A stretch of 32,755 nucleotides of DNA from Candidatus Thalassarchaeum betae (lineage in GTDB: Archaea > Thermoplasmatota > Poseidoniia > Poseidoniales > Thalassarchaeaceae). Positions 1-6,947 of the stretch are shown one piece after another; position 1 is the first letter of the stretch, and the number at the start of each line of letters is the position of its first letter. Under the pieces are notes generated by a model. The model was not told the DNA's origin. It worked only from the letters and a program-made list of their open reading frames with translations, and did no database searches. Position numbers and translations under genes: made by a program. The stretch lies in the NCBI GenBank assembly GCA_003193925.1, contig PSPG01000012.1, forward strand, positions 1-32,755, given 5' to 3'.

Positions 1-124
1 ATCCATTGTGTCCTATTACGCCAATACTATCGCCTTCGTCGATGCGTAAATTTACCCCCTCTAGAACTGTCAGTGGACCGAAGGCCCTGTGTACTTCTTC
101 GAGGCGAATTAACTCTCTGACCAC
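1..124 (-). CDS. ABC transporter ATP-binding protein, N-terminal fragment (runs off left edge)
   Basis: About 41 residues are visible, reading leftward from a GTG at 124-122. An in-frame TAG lies eight codons upstream, so GTG is the only reasonable start, and a GGAG lies four bases before it. The translation has the usual opening of an ABC ATPase: a beta strand and A-loop region ending RAFGPLTVLEGVNLRI, then the start of the Walker A loop, GVIGHNG, cut by the window edge before the Lys. This type of ATPase powers import or export by a partner permease at the cytoplasmic membrane. The substrate cannot be told. It lies downstream of the RluA-like gene in the same direction, separated by 131 bases with repeats and a hairpin, so it probably has its own promoter or operator. 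Confidence 0.75.
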   Translation of the reverse strand, partial: MVRELIRLEEVHRAFGPLTVLEGVNLRIDEGDSIGVIGHNG

Positions 125-168
125 GCCTCTCCGCGAGAGCCCCCCCTACAAGTAACCGATTGACTGGG

Positions 169-236
169 GGGCGACTCATTCGCTACCCATTGCAACGCGG
201 GCGACTCATTGGGGTGGGCACTTACCCCTATGAGTC
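169..236. repeat. Repeated GACTCAT elements with a hairpin ahead of the ABC gene
   Basis: A 12-base direct repeat, GGGCGACTCATT, occurs at 169-180 and 199-210. The second copy also forms a hairpin: 203-215 pairs with 224-236 over 13 positions with one mismatch and an 8-base loop. The block lies between the stop of the leftward RluA-like gene (256) and the GTG of the leftward ABC gene (124). It may be a terminator for the first, an operator for the second, or both. There is no T-run after the stem on the minus strand, which argues against a simple archaeal terminator. Function is inferred from position only. Confidence 0.45.
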
Positions 237-255
237 AGATACGTGTTGCGTGTTC

Positions 256-1152
256 TCATAACGATCTGCGATTCAATTCAGAGTTTAGCTTAGTTGGGAT
301 CTCACTTTCAACTCGTATCCTGTTCCCATTCGGATGTTCAAATTCAAGTGAAGACGCGTGTAAACACAATCTGTTCACACTAGCCTTACCTCGGCCATAC
401 CGAGTATCACCAGCAACCGGACAACCAATTTCACTCATGTGGAGTCTAATTTGAGATCTCCTCCCTGTGTCGATTTTTATTCTGATTAAACTATGAATCG
501 GTGCAGTCTGCTCTATTCTCCAGTTAGTAATCGCTTCCTTACCAGCTCTCCTCCCCTTCGTTACTAAACGCATCCGTTTATCTTTCGTCTCCTGAATACG
601 AGAGGTTACGACACCTGAATCGGAAGGAGGTTTTCCGAATACGACAGCATGATAGATTCGATTAATCGTACGATCTTTGAATTGTTTTTGCAGCATATTT
701 CTCACTTCTGGAGACTTAGCGAGAAGCAAACAACCAGATGTTTCCCTATCAAGACGATGAACAAGATGTACTCGAGTTGAATGATTTCTTGAAACCCAAT
801 TCAGTGTCCGGTCAAACATTGTATCCAATTCCCCCCTCTGGGTTGCCACAGAAAGAAGACCTGCAGGTTTGTTGACGACAATTAATGAGTGATCATCGAA
901 TAGAATAATCGGATCTGGAATTCCATCAATTTTTACCCCGGGAGGACTATCTCCTTCAGAACGAGAGAGTGTTTCTACAATTGATCCGATGGAAACAATT
1001 TCCTTAGCACGAGTCGCCTTGTTACCATCTATCCGCACGCGTCCATGATCAATCATTCGCCGCAGTGAGTTTTTCTTTGCTTCAGGATGGAGGATTGATA
1101 GAACATCAATCAAATGCCCTTGTACCACTGCCTCAATCCTTTGGTTGGCCAT
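256..1152 (-). CDS. RluA/RluD-family pseudouridine synthase with S4 domain
   Basis: The 298-residue protein has an S4 RNA-binding domain at about residues 3-62, then the RluA catalytic domain. The catalytic motif is HRLDRETSG at 132-140, with Asp135 the expected nucleophile, and NKPAGLL at 94-100 is the preceding family motif. Length and order match bacterial RluA/RluC/RluD enzymes, which isomerise uridine to pseudouridine in rRNA or tRNA; the target base cannot be predicted. The ATG at 1152 is well placed. The gene is markedly AT-richer than the rest of the window, with many AGA, ATT and AAT codons, and this family is uncommon in archaea, so recent transfer from a bacterium is a fair inference. 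Its upstream region is shared with the rightward PLP enzyme. Confidence 0.88.
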   Translation of the reverse strand: MANQRIEAVVQGHLIDVLSILHPEAKKNSLRRMIDHGRVRIDGNKATRAKEIVSIGSIVETLSRSEGDSPPGVKIDGIPDPIILFDDHSLIVVNKPAGLLSVATQRGELDTMFDRTLNWVSRNHSTRVHLVHRLDRETSGCLLLAKSPEVRNMLQKQFKDRTINRIYHAVVFGKPPSDSGVVTSRIQETKDKRMRLVTKGRRAGKEAITNWRIEQTAPIHSLIRIKIDTGRRSQIRLHMSEIGCPVAGDTRYGRGKASVNRLCLHASSLEFEHPNGNRIRVESEIPTKLNSELNRRSL

Positions 1153-1247
1153 GAATCTGGCAGAGGGAGGTCCCCATCAAGTTTGACGGGTGTATTCTTC
1201 TTCGTACGTAGATTATTGTGTGGATAATGGGTACTCCTAGAATCGGT

Positions 1248-1279
1248 GAATCCTCGTGGGTCCGAATCCACGAGGGTTC
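1248..1279. promoter_or_regulatory. Hairpin in the leader of the cysteine-synthase-like gene
   Basis: CCTCGTGG at 1252-1259 pairs perfectly with CCACGAGG at 1268-1275 around an 8-base loop. The pairing extends outward by three more bases (GAA at 1248-1250 with TTC at 1277-1279) past one mismatch. It lies in the 163-base gap between the divergent RluA-like gene and the GTG at 1316. If the longest frame (GTG 1256) were used, the hairpin would bury the start codon, which is one reason to prefer 1316. It could be an operator or an RNA leader; no known riboswitch is recognised. Confidence 0.4.
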
Positions 1280-1315
1280 GGAAATACTCAAGACTCAGAC
1301 ATACAAGTCAGCATC

Positions 1316-2269
1316 GTGAATTCCAGTGAGTCGGGTTTCCCAACGAAGCTCGCCAGTGCGTTGGATGCCATTGGCAACACGCCGATAGTCAAACTCCAGA
1401 AGATCGTTCCCGAGGGCTGCGCTGACGTATATGTGAAGTTGGAGTCATTCAATCCTACCGGGTCGAAGAAGGACAGGATGGCCCTCTCCATGATAGAGGG
1501 CGCAGAGAGGAGGGGGGAGCTCCGCCCTGGAATGACGGTAGTCGAATACAGCGGCGGCAGCACGGGCTCTTCACTCGCTTTCATCTGCGCTGTCAAGGGC
1601 TACCATTTCCATGTCATCTCGGCCGACCCATTTGGTAAGGAAAAACTCGACACGATGCGAGCCTTCGGGGCTAATCTCGAGGTCATGGATAGCCCCGAGG
1701 GGGAGATCACGGCCGAGGTGGTCCGCGGTATGATTGCCCGTGCAGCCGAATTGGCCGAGGATGAGAATTACTTCTTCACTGACCAGCTGAACAATGACGA
1801 CATCATCCTCGGATTTGAGAGGATGGGGGAGGAGATCATCGAGCAGATTGGTGGACCCATCGATGCCTTCTGCGATTCCGTCGGCACCGCCGGATCACTT
1901 CTCGGAGTCAGGGAGGCATTCCGTAAGGCGGGTCAGGACACGAGGATAGTCGCCCTCGAACCCGCTTCCTCTCCAATAATGACGGAGGGGCGAAAGGGGG
2001 GGCACAATGTCGAGGGCATTGGACTCGGATTCATCGTGCCTCATCTAGAGGGTGAGCCGTATGACGAGGCGCGAGCCGTCGAAGAGAGCGTGGCGCGTGA
2101 GACGGCAGTTCGCCTAGCTCGCGAGGAAGGCATCTTCGCCGGCACATCGAGTGGGATGAATGTCGCCGGCGCTCTGGAACTGGCTGCCGAACTAGGCCCG
2201 GGCAAGACTGTCGTGGCGATTGCTGTCGATACCGGTTTGAAGTATCTCTCAGAAGGGTTGTTCTCTTAG
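1316..2269 (+). CDS. PLP-dependent cysteine synthase / cystathionine beta-synthase family protein
   Basis: About 317 residues from the GTG at 1316. A GTG at 1256 in the same frame adds 20 residues that look unlike the family and covers a hairpin. The fold-type II PLP signature is clear: ALDAIGNTPIVKL near the N-terminus, then NPTGSKKDRMA, where the Lys before Asp-Arg is the Schiff-base lysine. The substrate/phosphate loop reads SGGSTGSS rather than the usual TSGNTG. A glycine-rich turn, DSVGTAGSLLG, cradles the cofactor phosphate, and a late GIGLGFIVP matches the family. The expected reaction is beta-replacement on O-acetyl- or O-phosphoserine to make cysteine, but the altered loop makes another amine or sulfur donor possible. 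It stands alone, with a small hairpin after the stop. Confidence 0.85.
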   Translation: MNSSESGFPTKLASALDAIGNTPIVKLQKIVPEGCADVYVKLESFNPTGSKKDRMALSMIEGAERRGELRPGMTVVEYSGGSTGSSLAFICAVKGYHFHVISADPFGKEKLDTMRAFGANLEVMDSPEGEITAEVVRGMIARAAELAEDENYFFTDQLNNDDIILGFERMGEEIIEQIGGPIDAFCDSVGTAGSLLGVREAFRKAGQDTRIVALEPASSPIMTEGRKGGHNVEGIGLGFIVPHLEGEPYDEARAVEESVARETAVRLAREEGIFAGTSSGMNVAGALELAAELGPGKTVVAIAVDTGLKYLSEGLFS

Positions 2270-2276
2270 TGAACTT

Positions 2277-2296
2277 TTGTGAGTTCAGACTCACGA
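2277..2296. terminator. Short hairpin between convergent genes
   Basis: GTGAGT at 2279-2284 pairs with ACTCAC at 2289-2294 around the tetraloop TCAG; a G-T and a T-A pair extend the stem to eight. It fills the 37-base gap between the stop of the cysteine-synthase-like gene and the stop of the leftward PH-domain gene, so it may serve both strands. There is a TTTT just upstream on the plus strand but no T-run after the stem. Confidence 0.4.
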
Positions 2297-2306
2297 GGAT
2301 TTGGAA

Positions 2307-2834
2307 TCATTCGTCTTCACCCGAGAGGTTCGCACTGATCTGCTGGAGTATGTCCCTGATCTCGACGAGAACGTCGTTGGACGGCGACTCCTGACCGCTG
2401 ATGCCCGGTGAGGTGGTCAACGAGTCGCGTTGCTTGAGGACCATGTCACGGAACTTGGGTCCGTCCTTGACGCCCGTGAGGCTGAATGGGGTCGAGCCCG
2501 CGGTCTCGAACGTCATCTTGACCACTCCGAGAGCGTTCAGGATTGGCCCCTCGTGTATGGATACGTCAGTGAGTTTGTCGAGCGGTATGTTCTGCTGCTT
2601 CTTGAACAGCCATCCCATGCGGATGTTGATTGAGCGGTCGGTCAGGGCGCATGCCAGGTGATCGTACTGCTTCCTGTGAACCAACCAACCGAAGGGCAAC
2701 CAGATAATCAGCAGGGGTATGCCGACGAAGCTCACCGTCAGAGCAAACATTGCCGAAAGCCACCAGTATACTATCACCTTCCTGTCGAACTCCACTGAAA
2801 CGATGTGGCCGCTGTCGGCGTAGCCCTCTGTCAT
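2307..2834 (-). CDS. Bacterial-type PH-domain membrane protein
   Basis: The likely start is the ATG at 2834 (175 residues); the frame extends 43 codons further upstream with low-quality sequence. After a short polar N-terminus come two closely spaced hydrophobic segments (about residues 20-52, rich in Trp, Ile and Leu). They lead into a domain of the bPH2/YdbS type: a run of beta strands including YDHLACALTDRSINIRMG, a basic KK turn, then the family-typical IPLDKLTDVSIHEG. The C-terminus is acidic and possibly helical. Such proteins sit in the cytoplasmic membrane with the PH-like domain inside; their biochemical role is generally unknown. Convergent with the PLP enzyme, divergent from the DoxX-like gene. 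TTATTGA on the minus strand at 2858-2864, about 27 bases upstream of the start, could be a TATA box for a leaderless message. Confidence 0.72.
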   Translation of the reverse strand: MTEGYADSGHIVSVEFDRKVIVYWWLSAMFALTVSFVGIPLLIIWLPFGWLVHRKQYDHLACALTDRSINIRMGWLFKKQQNIPLDKLTDVSIHEGPILNALGVVKMTFETAGSTPFSLTGVKDGPKFRDMVLKQRDSLTTSPGISGQESPSNDVLVEIRDILQQISANLSGEDE

Positions 2835-2857
2835 GGAACCACGATTTCCCTTGTCTT

Positions 2858-2864
2858 CAATAAT
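2858..2864 (-). promoter_or_regulatory. Candidate TATA box for the PH-domain gene
   Basis: The minus strand reads TTATTGA about 24-30 bases before the ATG at 2834, where an archaeal TATA box for a leaderless transcript would be expected, inside an otherwise GC-rich 195-base divergent gap. No factor B element was confirmed and no matching box was found for the rightward gene. Confidence 0.25.
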
Positions 2865-3029
2865 GTTGGTAATACCCTGACTAGGGCCAATCCTCGAGAA
2901 TCCGCTCCTCTTCCAGAGGACGATGCTCGTGTCGGGAAACGAAGGAAAAATGGCTTCCGGCACGATGCGACTACGTCGAGGTCACCATTGGACCGAAAGG
3001 ACTTGTTGGTGCCTCTTGGTTCGTCCGCC

Positions 3030-4430
3030 ATGCGAGGAATGGACTGGCTCCCCCGACTCATGGCGGCGGGTTTCGCTGACCGGCCGAAAGCGGCGATGCT
3101 GCTGCTGCGGCTGGCGCTGGGGGTGACGCTGCTGCTGGCGCCGGGCAACCGCTCCGCCGAGCACCTGCTGCTGCACGAGGTGGCGGAGGATACCTGGGTT
3201 CCGCTGGGGCTGCTGGGGGGCGTCGAGACCGCCTTCCGGCTGGTGGACCTGCTGGAATACGGGCTCGGGCTGCTGCTGCTGACCGGCTGCTTCACCCGCT
3301 GGGCCGCACTGGCGGCCGCCGCGCTGTTCGCAGCCTTCATCGCCGGTATCGGGCTAGTCGAACTCAACCGCGATGTCGGGCTGCTGGCAGGATCCCTAGC
3401 GCTGGCGCTGCTGGACGATGGTGGCTGGAGCGTCGACCGGCTGCTGCAGCCCCGGTGGAGTTTCTCGGCCCGCGCCGGAGCGTGGCTGGAGGCGCGGCTG
3501 GCGCGCTTCCCGCCGAGCACGCCAGGGCTACTGCTGCGTGGAGGCCTCGCGTTCACTCTGATCGCCACCGGCGTGCTGCTCTTCCGGGGAGTCGCCAGCT
3601 TCGGCAGCCCCATCTTCCTCAATCCCGAACCTGCGCCGCTGATCGCTACGGCGGAGCTGGCGCTCGGACTGTGGCTGATCTCCGGCTGGCGCAGCCGCGC
3701 GGCGGGTGTGGTTGTGTGCGGATATTTCGTACTGGCGCATCTGCAGTTCGGTTTCGAGACCCAGATGCGATCGCTCATCCTGGCGGGCTGCGGCGGGGCT
3801 CTGGGCTGCCTCGGCAGCCCGGCGCTGTCGTGGGTCGATCTACGTGGGATCTGGAGCGACGGCTGGTCGCTTGCGCCCGCCGCGACGCGCACTGGGGCGG
3901 CCGGGCTGGCAGCGCTACTGCTACTGGCGCTGGCACCGGCGCTAGCCTGGGGGGCAGGGGCAGAGGACCATCACGAAATCTACTTCGAACTCTACACGGG
4001 CGAAATCGGCCCCTTCACCTATGATGCAGATGAGGGGCAGATGGCGAGCGGTGTGGAAACGCTCAGCGTCTTGAACCTAACCTACCTCTCATTCAGCCTG
4101 GCGGTGCAGGACTCCGACGGGAATCAGGATCAGGTCTCGATCGATGTCAGCAGTCCCGGTGGCGTCTCCCTCTCTGGGGCAACCTCCGAACAGCTGGAGC
4201 TGCTGTTCCAGCTGGGTGATCCCCCCCCGGAAGGCAACCTGCCGGAGGGGGCGGGCGCCCTGTACCAGCACACCAACGGGACCGGCCCCTGGAACATCGC
4301 CATGGAGTGCGAGGAGGCCCCGGGGACCGTGGTGCTGGGGCAGGACCTGGGCGATGACGGGGTGTGCGACTGGACGGTGGGCCTCATCTACCAGTTCTTC
4401 GAGAGCCACATCGTCGAACACGGCCACTGA
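3030..4430 (+). CDS. DoxX-like multi-span membrane protein with an exported C-terminal domain
   Basis: 466 residues from the ATG at 3030. The frame is open upstream to 2805, but that part would overlap the divergent PH gene and looks random. Residues 10-330 hold about nine hydrophobic segments arranged as two similar four-span units. The first opens LLLRLALGVTLLLAPG and the second LLLRGGLAFTLIATGV, both resembling the first helix of DoxX-family proteins. A last helix ends ALAPALAWGAGAED, after which about 155 polar, acidic residues with an NGT sequon would lie outside the cell. DoxX relatives include quinone-linked sulfur oxidoreductase subunits and proteins of unknown role, so no reaction is assigned. 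The membrane part is more GC-rich and far more CTG-biased than its neighbours, while the tail resembles the rest of the genome: possibly a domain acquired separately. Confidence 0.6.
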   Translation: MRGMDWLPRLMAAGFADRPKAAMLLLRLALGVTLLLAPGNRSAEHLLLHEVAEDTWVPLGLLGGVETAFRLVDLLEYGLGLLLLTGCFTRWAALAAAALFAAFIAGIGLVELNRDVGLLAGSLALALLDDGGWSVDRLLQPRWSFSARAGAWLEARLARFPPSTPGLLLRGGLAFTLIATGVLLFRGVASFGSPIFLNPEPAPLIATAELALGLWLISGWRSRAAGVVVCGYFVLAHLQFGFETQMRSLILAGCGGALGCLGSPALSWVDLRGIWSDGWSLAPAATRTGAAGLAALLLLALAPALAWGAGAEDHHEIYFELYTGEIGPFTYDADEGQMASGVETLSVLNLTYLSFSLAVQDSDGNQDQVSIDVSSPGGVSLSGATSEQLELLFQLGDPPPEGNLPEGAGALYQHTNGTGPWNIAMECEEAPGTVVLGQDLGDDGVCDWTVGLIYQFFESHIVEHGH

Positions 4431-4467
4431 TTCTTCCCCGCCCCGGTACCAGCCGCTCTCGCAGCGC

Positions 4468-4536
4468 TCAGCGCAGTGAGATGTGGAAGGAGTCGTCCCA
4501 TGACTGGTAGGCGTAGCAATTGTGCTTCCCGCTCAT
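4468..4536 (-). CDS. Possible 22-residue micro-ORF coupled to the frameshifted small gene
   Basis: An ATG at 4536-4534 overlaps the TGA of the preceding leftward frame in an ATGA arrangement and encodes 22 residues, MSGKHNCYAYQSWDDSFHIS then Leu-Arg, ending at TGA 4468-4470. The overlap is what translational coupling would look like, and the composition (His, Cys, Tyr, Trp) is not random-looking for such a GC-rich region. A peptide this short can easily arise by chance. It may instead be the tail of the small gene upstream if further frameshifts exist. Confidence 0.2.
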   Translation of the reverse strand: MSGKHNCYAYQSWDDSFHISLR

Positions 4537-4744
4537 GAGGCATCTCTCCTTTCCTGAAGGAATGCGACCAAGGCATCGATATCCTGGAACTCGATGGTTA
4601 CAACGCTGATGTGTTCGCAGTCCTGGCAGATGAAACGCTTGCCGGTCTCATACCCCATGTAGGGGGCGATGCGGAGTTCGAACAGACCTCAATCGTCTGG
4701 TTCCCCTTATCGCCGTCGGTGTCGGGCTGTTCATCGGAGCTCAT
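4533..4744 (-). pseudogene. Small CxxC protein gene interrupted by an apparent frameshift
   Basis: Reading leftward, the ATG at 4744 opens an acidic N-terminus (MSSDEQPDTDGDKGNQTIEV) whose frame then degenerates into Ser/Ala-rich sequence and stops at 4598. From about 4683 a different frame reads ELRIAPYMGYETGKRF, then ICQDCEH, then VVTIEFQDIDALVAFLQERR, ending at TGA 4533. This has the look of a real small zinc-ribbon-like protein. Joining the two needs one inserted base near 4683 and would give about 70 residues. Alternatives are a 41-residue protein from the ATG at 4658, a sequencing deletion, or a decayed gene. It lies 43 bases downstream of the HNH gene in the same direction, so the two are probably co-transcribed. 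No function is assigned. Confidence 0.45.
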
Positions 4745-4787
4745 TTCTCTCGTTCTCCTGCGGAACCGTCGGACTGAGCGCCATCGC

Positions 4788-5147
4788 TCACGACCCCCTG
4801 CGACGTCGACCCGGCTTCCACAGACTCGAGCCGTCGGCGCGAGTCTCGGCGTAACACCCGCGCCGGTTATGCCCGGTCCGGCCGCATCGACCGCACCGAT
4901 ACTCCCTCTCGGCGGGCTTGACCTCCGGCTCCTTCTCAAACCGCGTCTGGACCCTCGAGGCGGTGGTTTGGTCGTGGCACTTGCGGCAAATGTGAACGAT
5001 GTTCCCCTGGCTCTTCATGAGCCACTCCTGGCTCGTCTTCTCGGCGCGGTCCTGGCTGGTGATGTGGTACGGGTCCAACTTGGCCACTCGCCCGCAAATC
5101 GGGCACTTTCCGCGGTTCTCGGTCCGGTCCCATTGCCGCCGCGCCAT
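4788..5147 (-). CDS. HNH endonuclease-like protein with a C-terminal CCHC zinc knuckle
   Basis: 119 residues from the ATG at 5147. Residues 15-58 form an HNH-type treble-clef zinc module: CPIC at 15-18, His28 in PYHIT, Asn49 in QGNIV, and CRKCH at 54-58. The Cys pairs would hold structural zinc, while His28, Asn49 and His58 supply the H-N-H set that cuts DNA in this superfamily. After a charged linker, residues 85-98 read CGRCGRTGHNRRGC, an exact Cys-x2-Cys-x4-His-x4-Cys zinc knuckle, a single-stranded nucleic-acid binder common in retroviruses and eukaryotes. The tail is strongly basic (RRRR). It faces away from the SpoU-type methyltransferase and is followed by a small CxxC gene. Function might be defence, repair or RNA binding; the context does not say which. 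Confidence 0.75.
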   Translation of the reverse strand: MARRQWDRTENRGKCPICGRVAKLDPYHITSQDRAEKTSQEWLMKSQGNIVHICRKCHDQTTASRVQTRFEKEPEVKPAEREYRCGRCGRTGHNRRGCYAETRADGSSLWKPGRRRRGS

Positions 5148-5177
5148 GCTCGACGAGGCGGGGCGGGGGACTTCAAC

Positions 5178-6041
5178 ATGGCCGCTTATCTCGATCTATA
5201 TGGGAAAGCAACGGGAAATCATGTCACCGGTGATTCCATACACGGACGGGTGCGACTTCGCTCGTTATCTCCTGTTCACAGCCTGCAAAACCCCAAAATC
5301 ACAGGGCCCCGTCCTGACTGCATGCAGAGGTGCGGCGTCGACGAGATCAGTGCCGCCTTCGACGCCGGCGAGGAGATTTCCCTTCTTCTGGTGCTCCGTG
5401 ACTCCGAGGCCCCCGATGTGGCACGTCTGAGAGCCATCGCCGAGGAGCGGGGTATCCCCGTCAGGGAAGTCTCCAGTAGCGACGTCTGGAGGATGGCGAG
5501 GGACAACCGCGACGAGACTCCCGAGGTGCTCGCGCTGGTCGGCCGCGACCCCGGCGCGAGTCTCGAGGAGGTGCTTGAGCGAGGCGGGCTGGTCTGGATG
5601 CTTGCGGGGGCGCTCTACCCGGTCAACATCGGCTTCACCATCAGGACCGCAGAGGTCAGCGGCGCGGATGCGGTGCTCGTGGACTGCCAACTAAGCCACA
5701 GCGAGCGCAAGGCGGCTCTGCGCGCCTCGATGAAGGCCCACCGTTTCATGCCCGTTCACTGGGTCGACGGCTTGCAGGCCATCGATTCCGCCAAGGCCTC
5801 AGGGTTCAGGGTGATAGCCATCGAGGACACCGGCGAGGCCGGCCCGTGGGATGCCGACCTGACAGGCGATGTGATGCTGATTGTGGGCGGCGAGCACGAC
5901 GGGATTCCTGACGAGATGCTCGCCGCCTCGGACCTCGTGGTCCGGATTCCGATGAGTGGCTTCGTCCCTTCCTACAACCTGCAGGCGCCGATGGCCGTGG
6001 TTGCAGTCGAGGCGCAGCGGCAGCGCTCCGGCGACGACTAG
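5178..6041 (+). CDS. SpoU/TrmH-family RNA 2'-O-methyltransferase
   Basis: 287 residues if the ATG at 5178 is used. In-frame GTG 5250 and ATG 5322 are alternatives. A TATA-like CTATATGG at 5195-5202 would fit the later starts better. SLQNPKI near residue 35 and VDEISAAFDAGEEISLLLV match the N-terminal substrate-binding region of TrmH-like enzymes. The SPOUT knot follows: LYPVNIGFTIRTAEVSGADAV (motif 1, with Asn and Arg in NIGFTIRTA), IVGGEHDGIP (motif 2) and IPMSGFVPSYNLQAP (motif 3, where the usual Ser-x-Asn appears as SYNLQAP). These are all the residues for S-adenosylmethionine binding and ribose methylation. The RNA target is unknown. It stands alone, divergent from the HNH gene, and its stop overlaps that of the ZIP transporter. 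Confidence 0.85.
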   Translation: MAAYLDLYGKATGNHVTGDSIHGRVRLRSLSPVHSLQNPKITGPRPDCMQRCGVDEISAAFDAGEEISLLLVLRDSEAPDVARLRAIAEERGIPVREVSSSDVWRMARDNRDETPEVLALVGRDPGASLEEVLERGGLVWMLAGALYPVNIGFTIRTAEVSGADAVLVDCQLSHSERKAALRASMKAHRFMPVHWVDGLQAIDSAKASGFRVIAIEDTGEAGPWDADLTGDVMLIVGGEHDGIPDEMLAASDLVVRIPMSGFVPSYNLQAPMAVVAVEAQRQRSGDD

Positions 6042-6856
6042 TAGCCGCGCTCGATCAGGCCCGCTGCGTCGGCTCCAATCAGGATCGCACCCAGAATCGC
6101 CGCACCCAGCAGGATGTGCTTGAGCGCTTGACGCCCGGTCTCTGGGTTGTGGATGTCCGGAAGTGTGTCCACGGTGGCCACGTAGAGGAAGGTGCCTGCG
6201 GCGAACAGCATGGCGAGCGCGACCGTTTGCTCTTCCACGTCTTGCAGGGCGTAGAACGAGACCACGATCATCACCGGGGTTGCGAGCGCGAACAGGAGGA
6301 CGTCGCGGATGGCGTCCCTCCTCTGGTCGCGCTCGTGCAGGGCGAACACACCGAGGCTGAACGCGGCGGGCACCTTGTGGGACACGACTGCAAAGGCGAC
6401 CAGCGCGGTCACCGCTTCGTTCGCTCCCGCCGCGGCTGAGCCGATTGCGAGCCCGTCAGCGGCCGAGTGCAGCGAGAGGCCCAGCACCAGCAGCCAGGGG
6501 GCGGACTGGTGGTGGATGTGGCCGTGACCGTGCTCCTCGGCGTGGTCGTGGTGCTCCTCATGGACGGCGTGGCCGATGCCCGAGCCCTCCAAGACGAGCA
6601 TCAGCAGGAATCCGGCTAGTATCGCGCCGCCGAGCACCAGTGGCCCAAGCTCCCCCTCGCCCATAGCCAGCTCGAAGCCCTCGGGTATGACCACCAGCAT
6701 CGCCGAGGCCAGCAGGATGCCGGCGGCGATTCCCGTCAGGCGCCTCAGCGCCTCTTCGTTGTCCTTGATGCTGCCTAGGATTGGGATCATGCCCCCGACG
6801 AAGGCCAGAACGAAGGTCAGGACGGCAATCTCGATGGGCACCTCGGCAATCGCCAC
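6038..6856 (-). CDS. ZIP-family divalent metal transporter
   Basis: 272 residues from the GTG at 6856; an ATG at 6934 in frame would add 26 polar residues. Eight hydrophobic segments are visible. The two metal-path helices carry the ZIP signatures HSAADGLAIGSA (TM4) and HKVPAAFSLG (TM5). The cytoplasmic loop after TM3 is histidine-rich (HEEHHDHAEEHGHGHIHH), as in zinc-handling ZIP proteins. It should carry Zn(II), possibly with Fe(II) or Mn(II), into the cytoplasm. It has its own divergent promoter region with the aconitase-X gene; TTTCAAAT on the minus strand about 27 bases upstream is a possible TATA box. Convergent with the methyltransferase: the two TAG stops share CTAG at 6038-6041. Confidence 0.9.
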   Translation of the reverse strand: MAIAEVPIEIAVLTFVLAFVGGMIPILGSIKDNEEALRRLTGIAAGILLASAMLVVIPEGFELAMGEGELGPLVLGGAILAGFLLMLVLEGSGIGHAVHEEHHDHAEEHGHGHIHHQSAPWLLVLGLSLHSAADGLAIGSAAAGANEAVTALVAFAVVSHKVPAAFSLGVFALHERDQRRDAIRDVLLFALATPVMIVVSFYALQDVEEQTVALAMLFAAGTFLYVATVDTLPDIHNPETGRQALKHILLGAAILGAILIGADAAGLIERGY

Positions 6857-6947
6857 GCCACTGCCACCCAGCAACTCGATTTGAAACGAACGGATTCGAT
6901 AATACGATTGCGTTGTATTGAAGGTGGCCGCCATACGGGGGTCAGGT
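6857..6947. promoter_or_regulatory. Divergent promoter region between ZIP and aconitase-X genes
   Basis: This 91-base gap is AT-rich against its surroundings. It contains TTGTATTG (6913-6920), about 30 bases before the GTG at 6948, and TTTCAAAT on the minus strand about 27 bases before the GTG at 6856. GATAATAC in the middle (6899-6906) could serve either direction. Positions suit archaeal TATA boxes and short or absent leaders. No metal-regulator operator was recognised. Confidence 0.35.

Noticed and set aside
2831..3892. Long minus-strand frame opposite the DoxX-like gene
   Set aside because: Ser/Arg/Pro-rich low-complexity translation that mirrors a GC-rich gene; no family features.
4611..5177. 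N-terminal extension of the SpoU-type methyltransferase frame
   Set aside because: Runs antisense through the HNH gene, whose zinc motifs are certain; the extension is low complexity.
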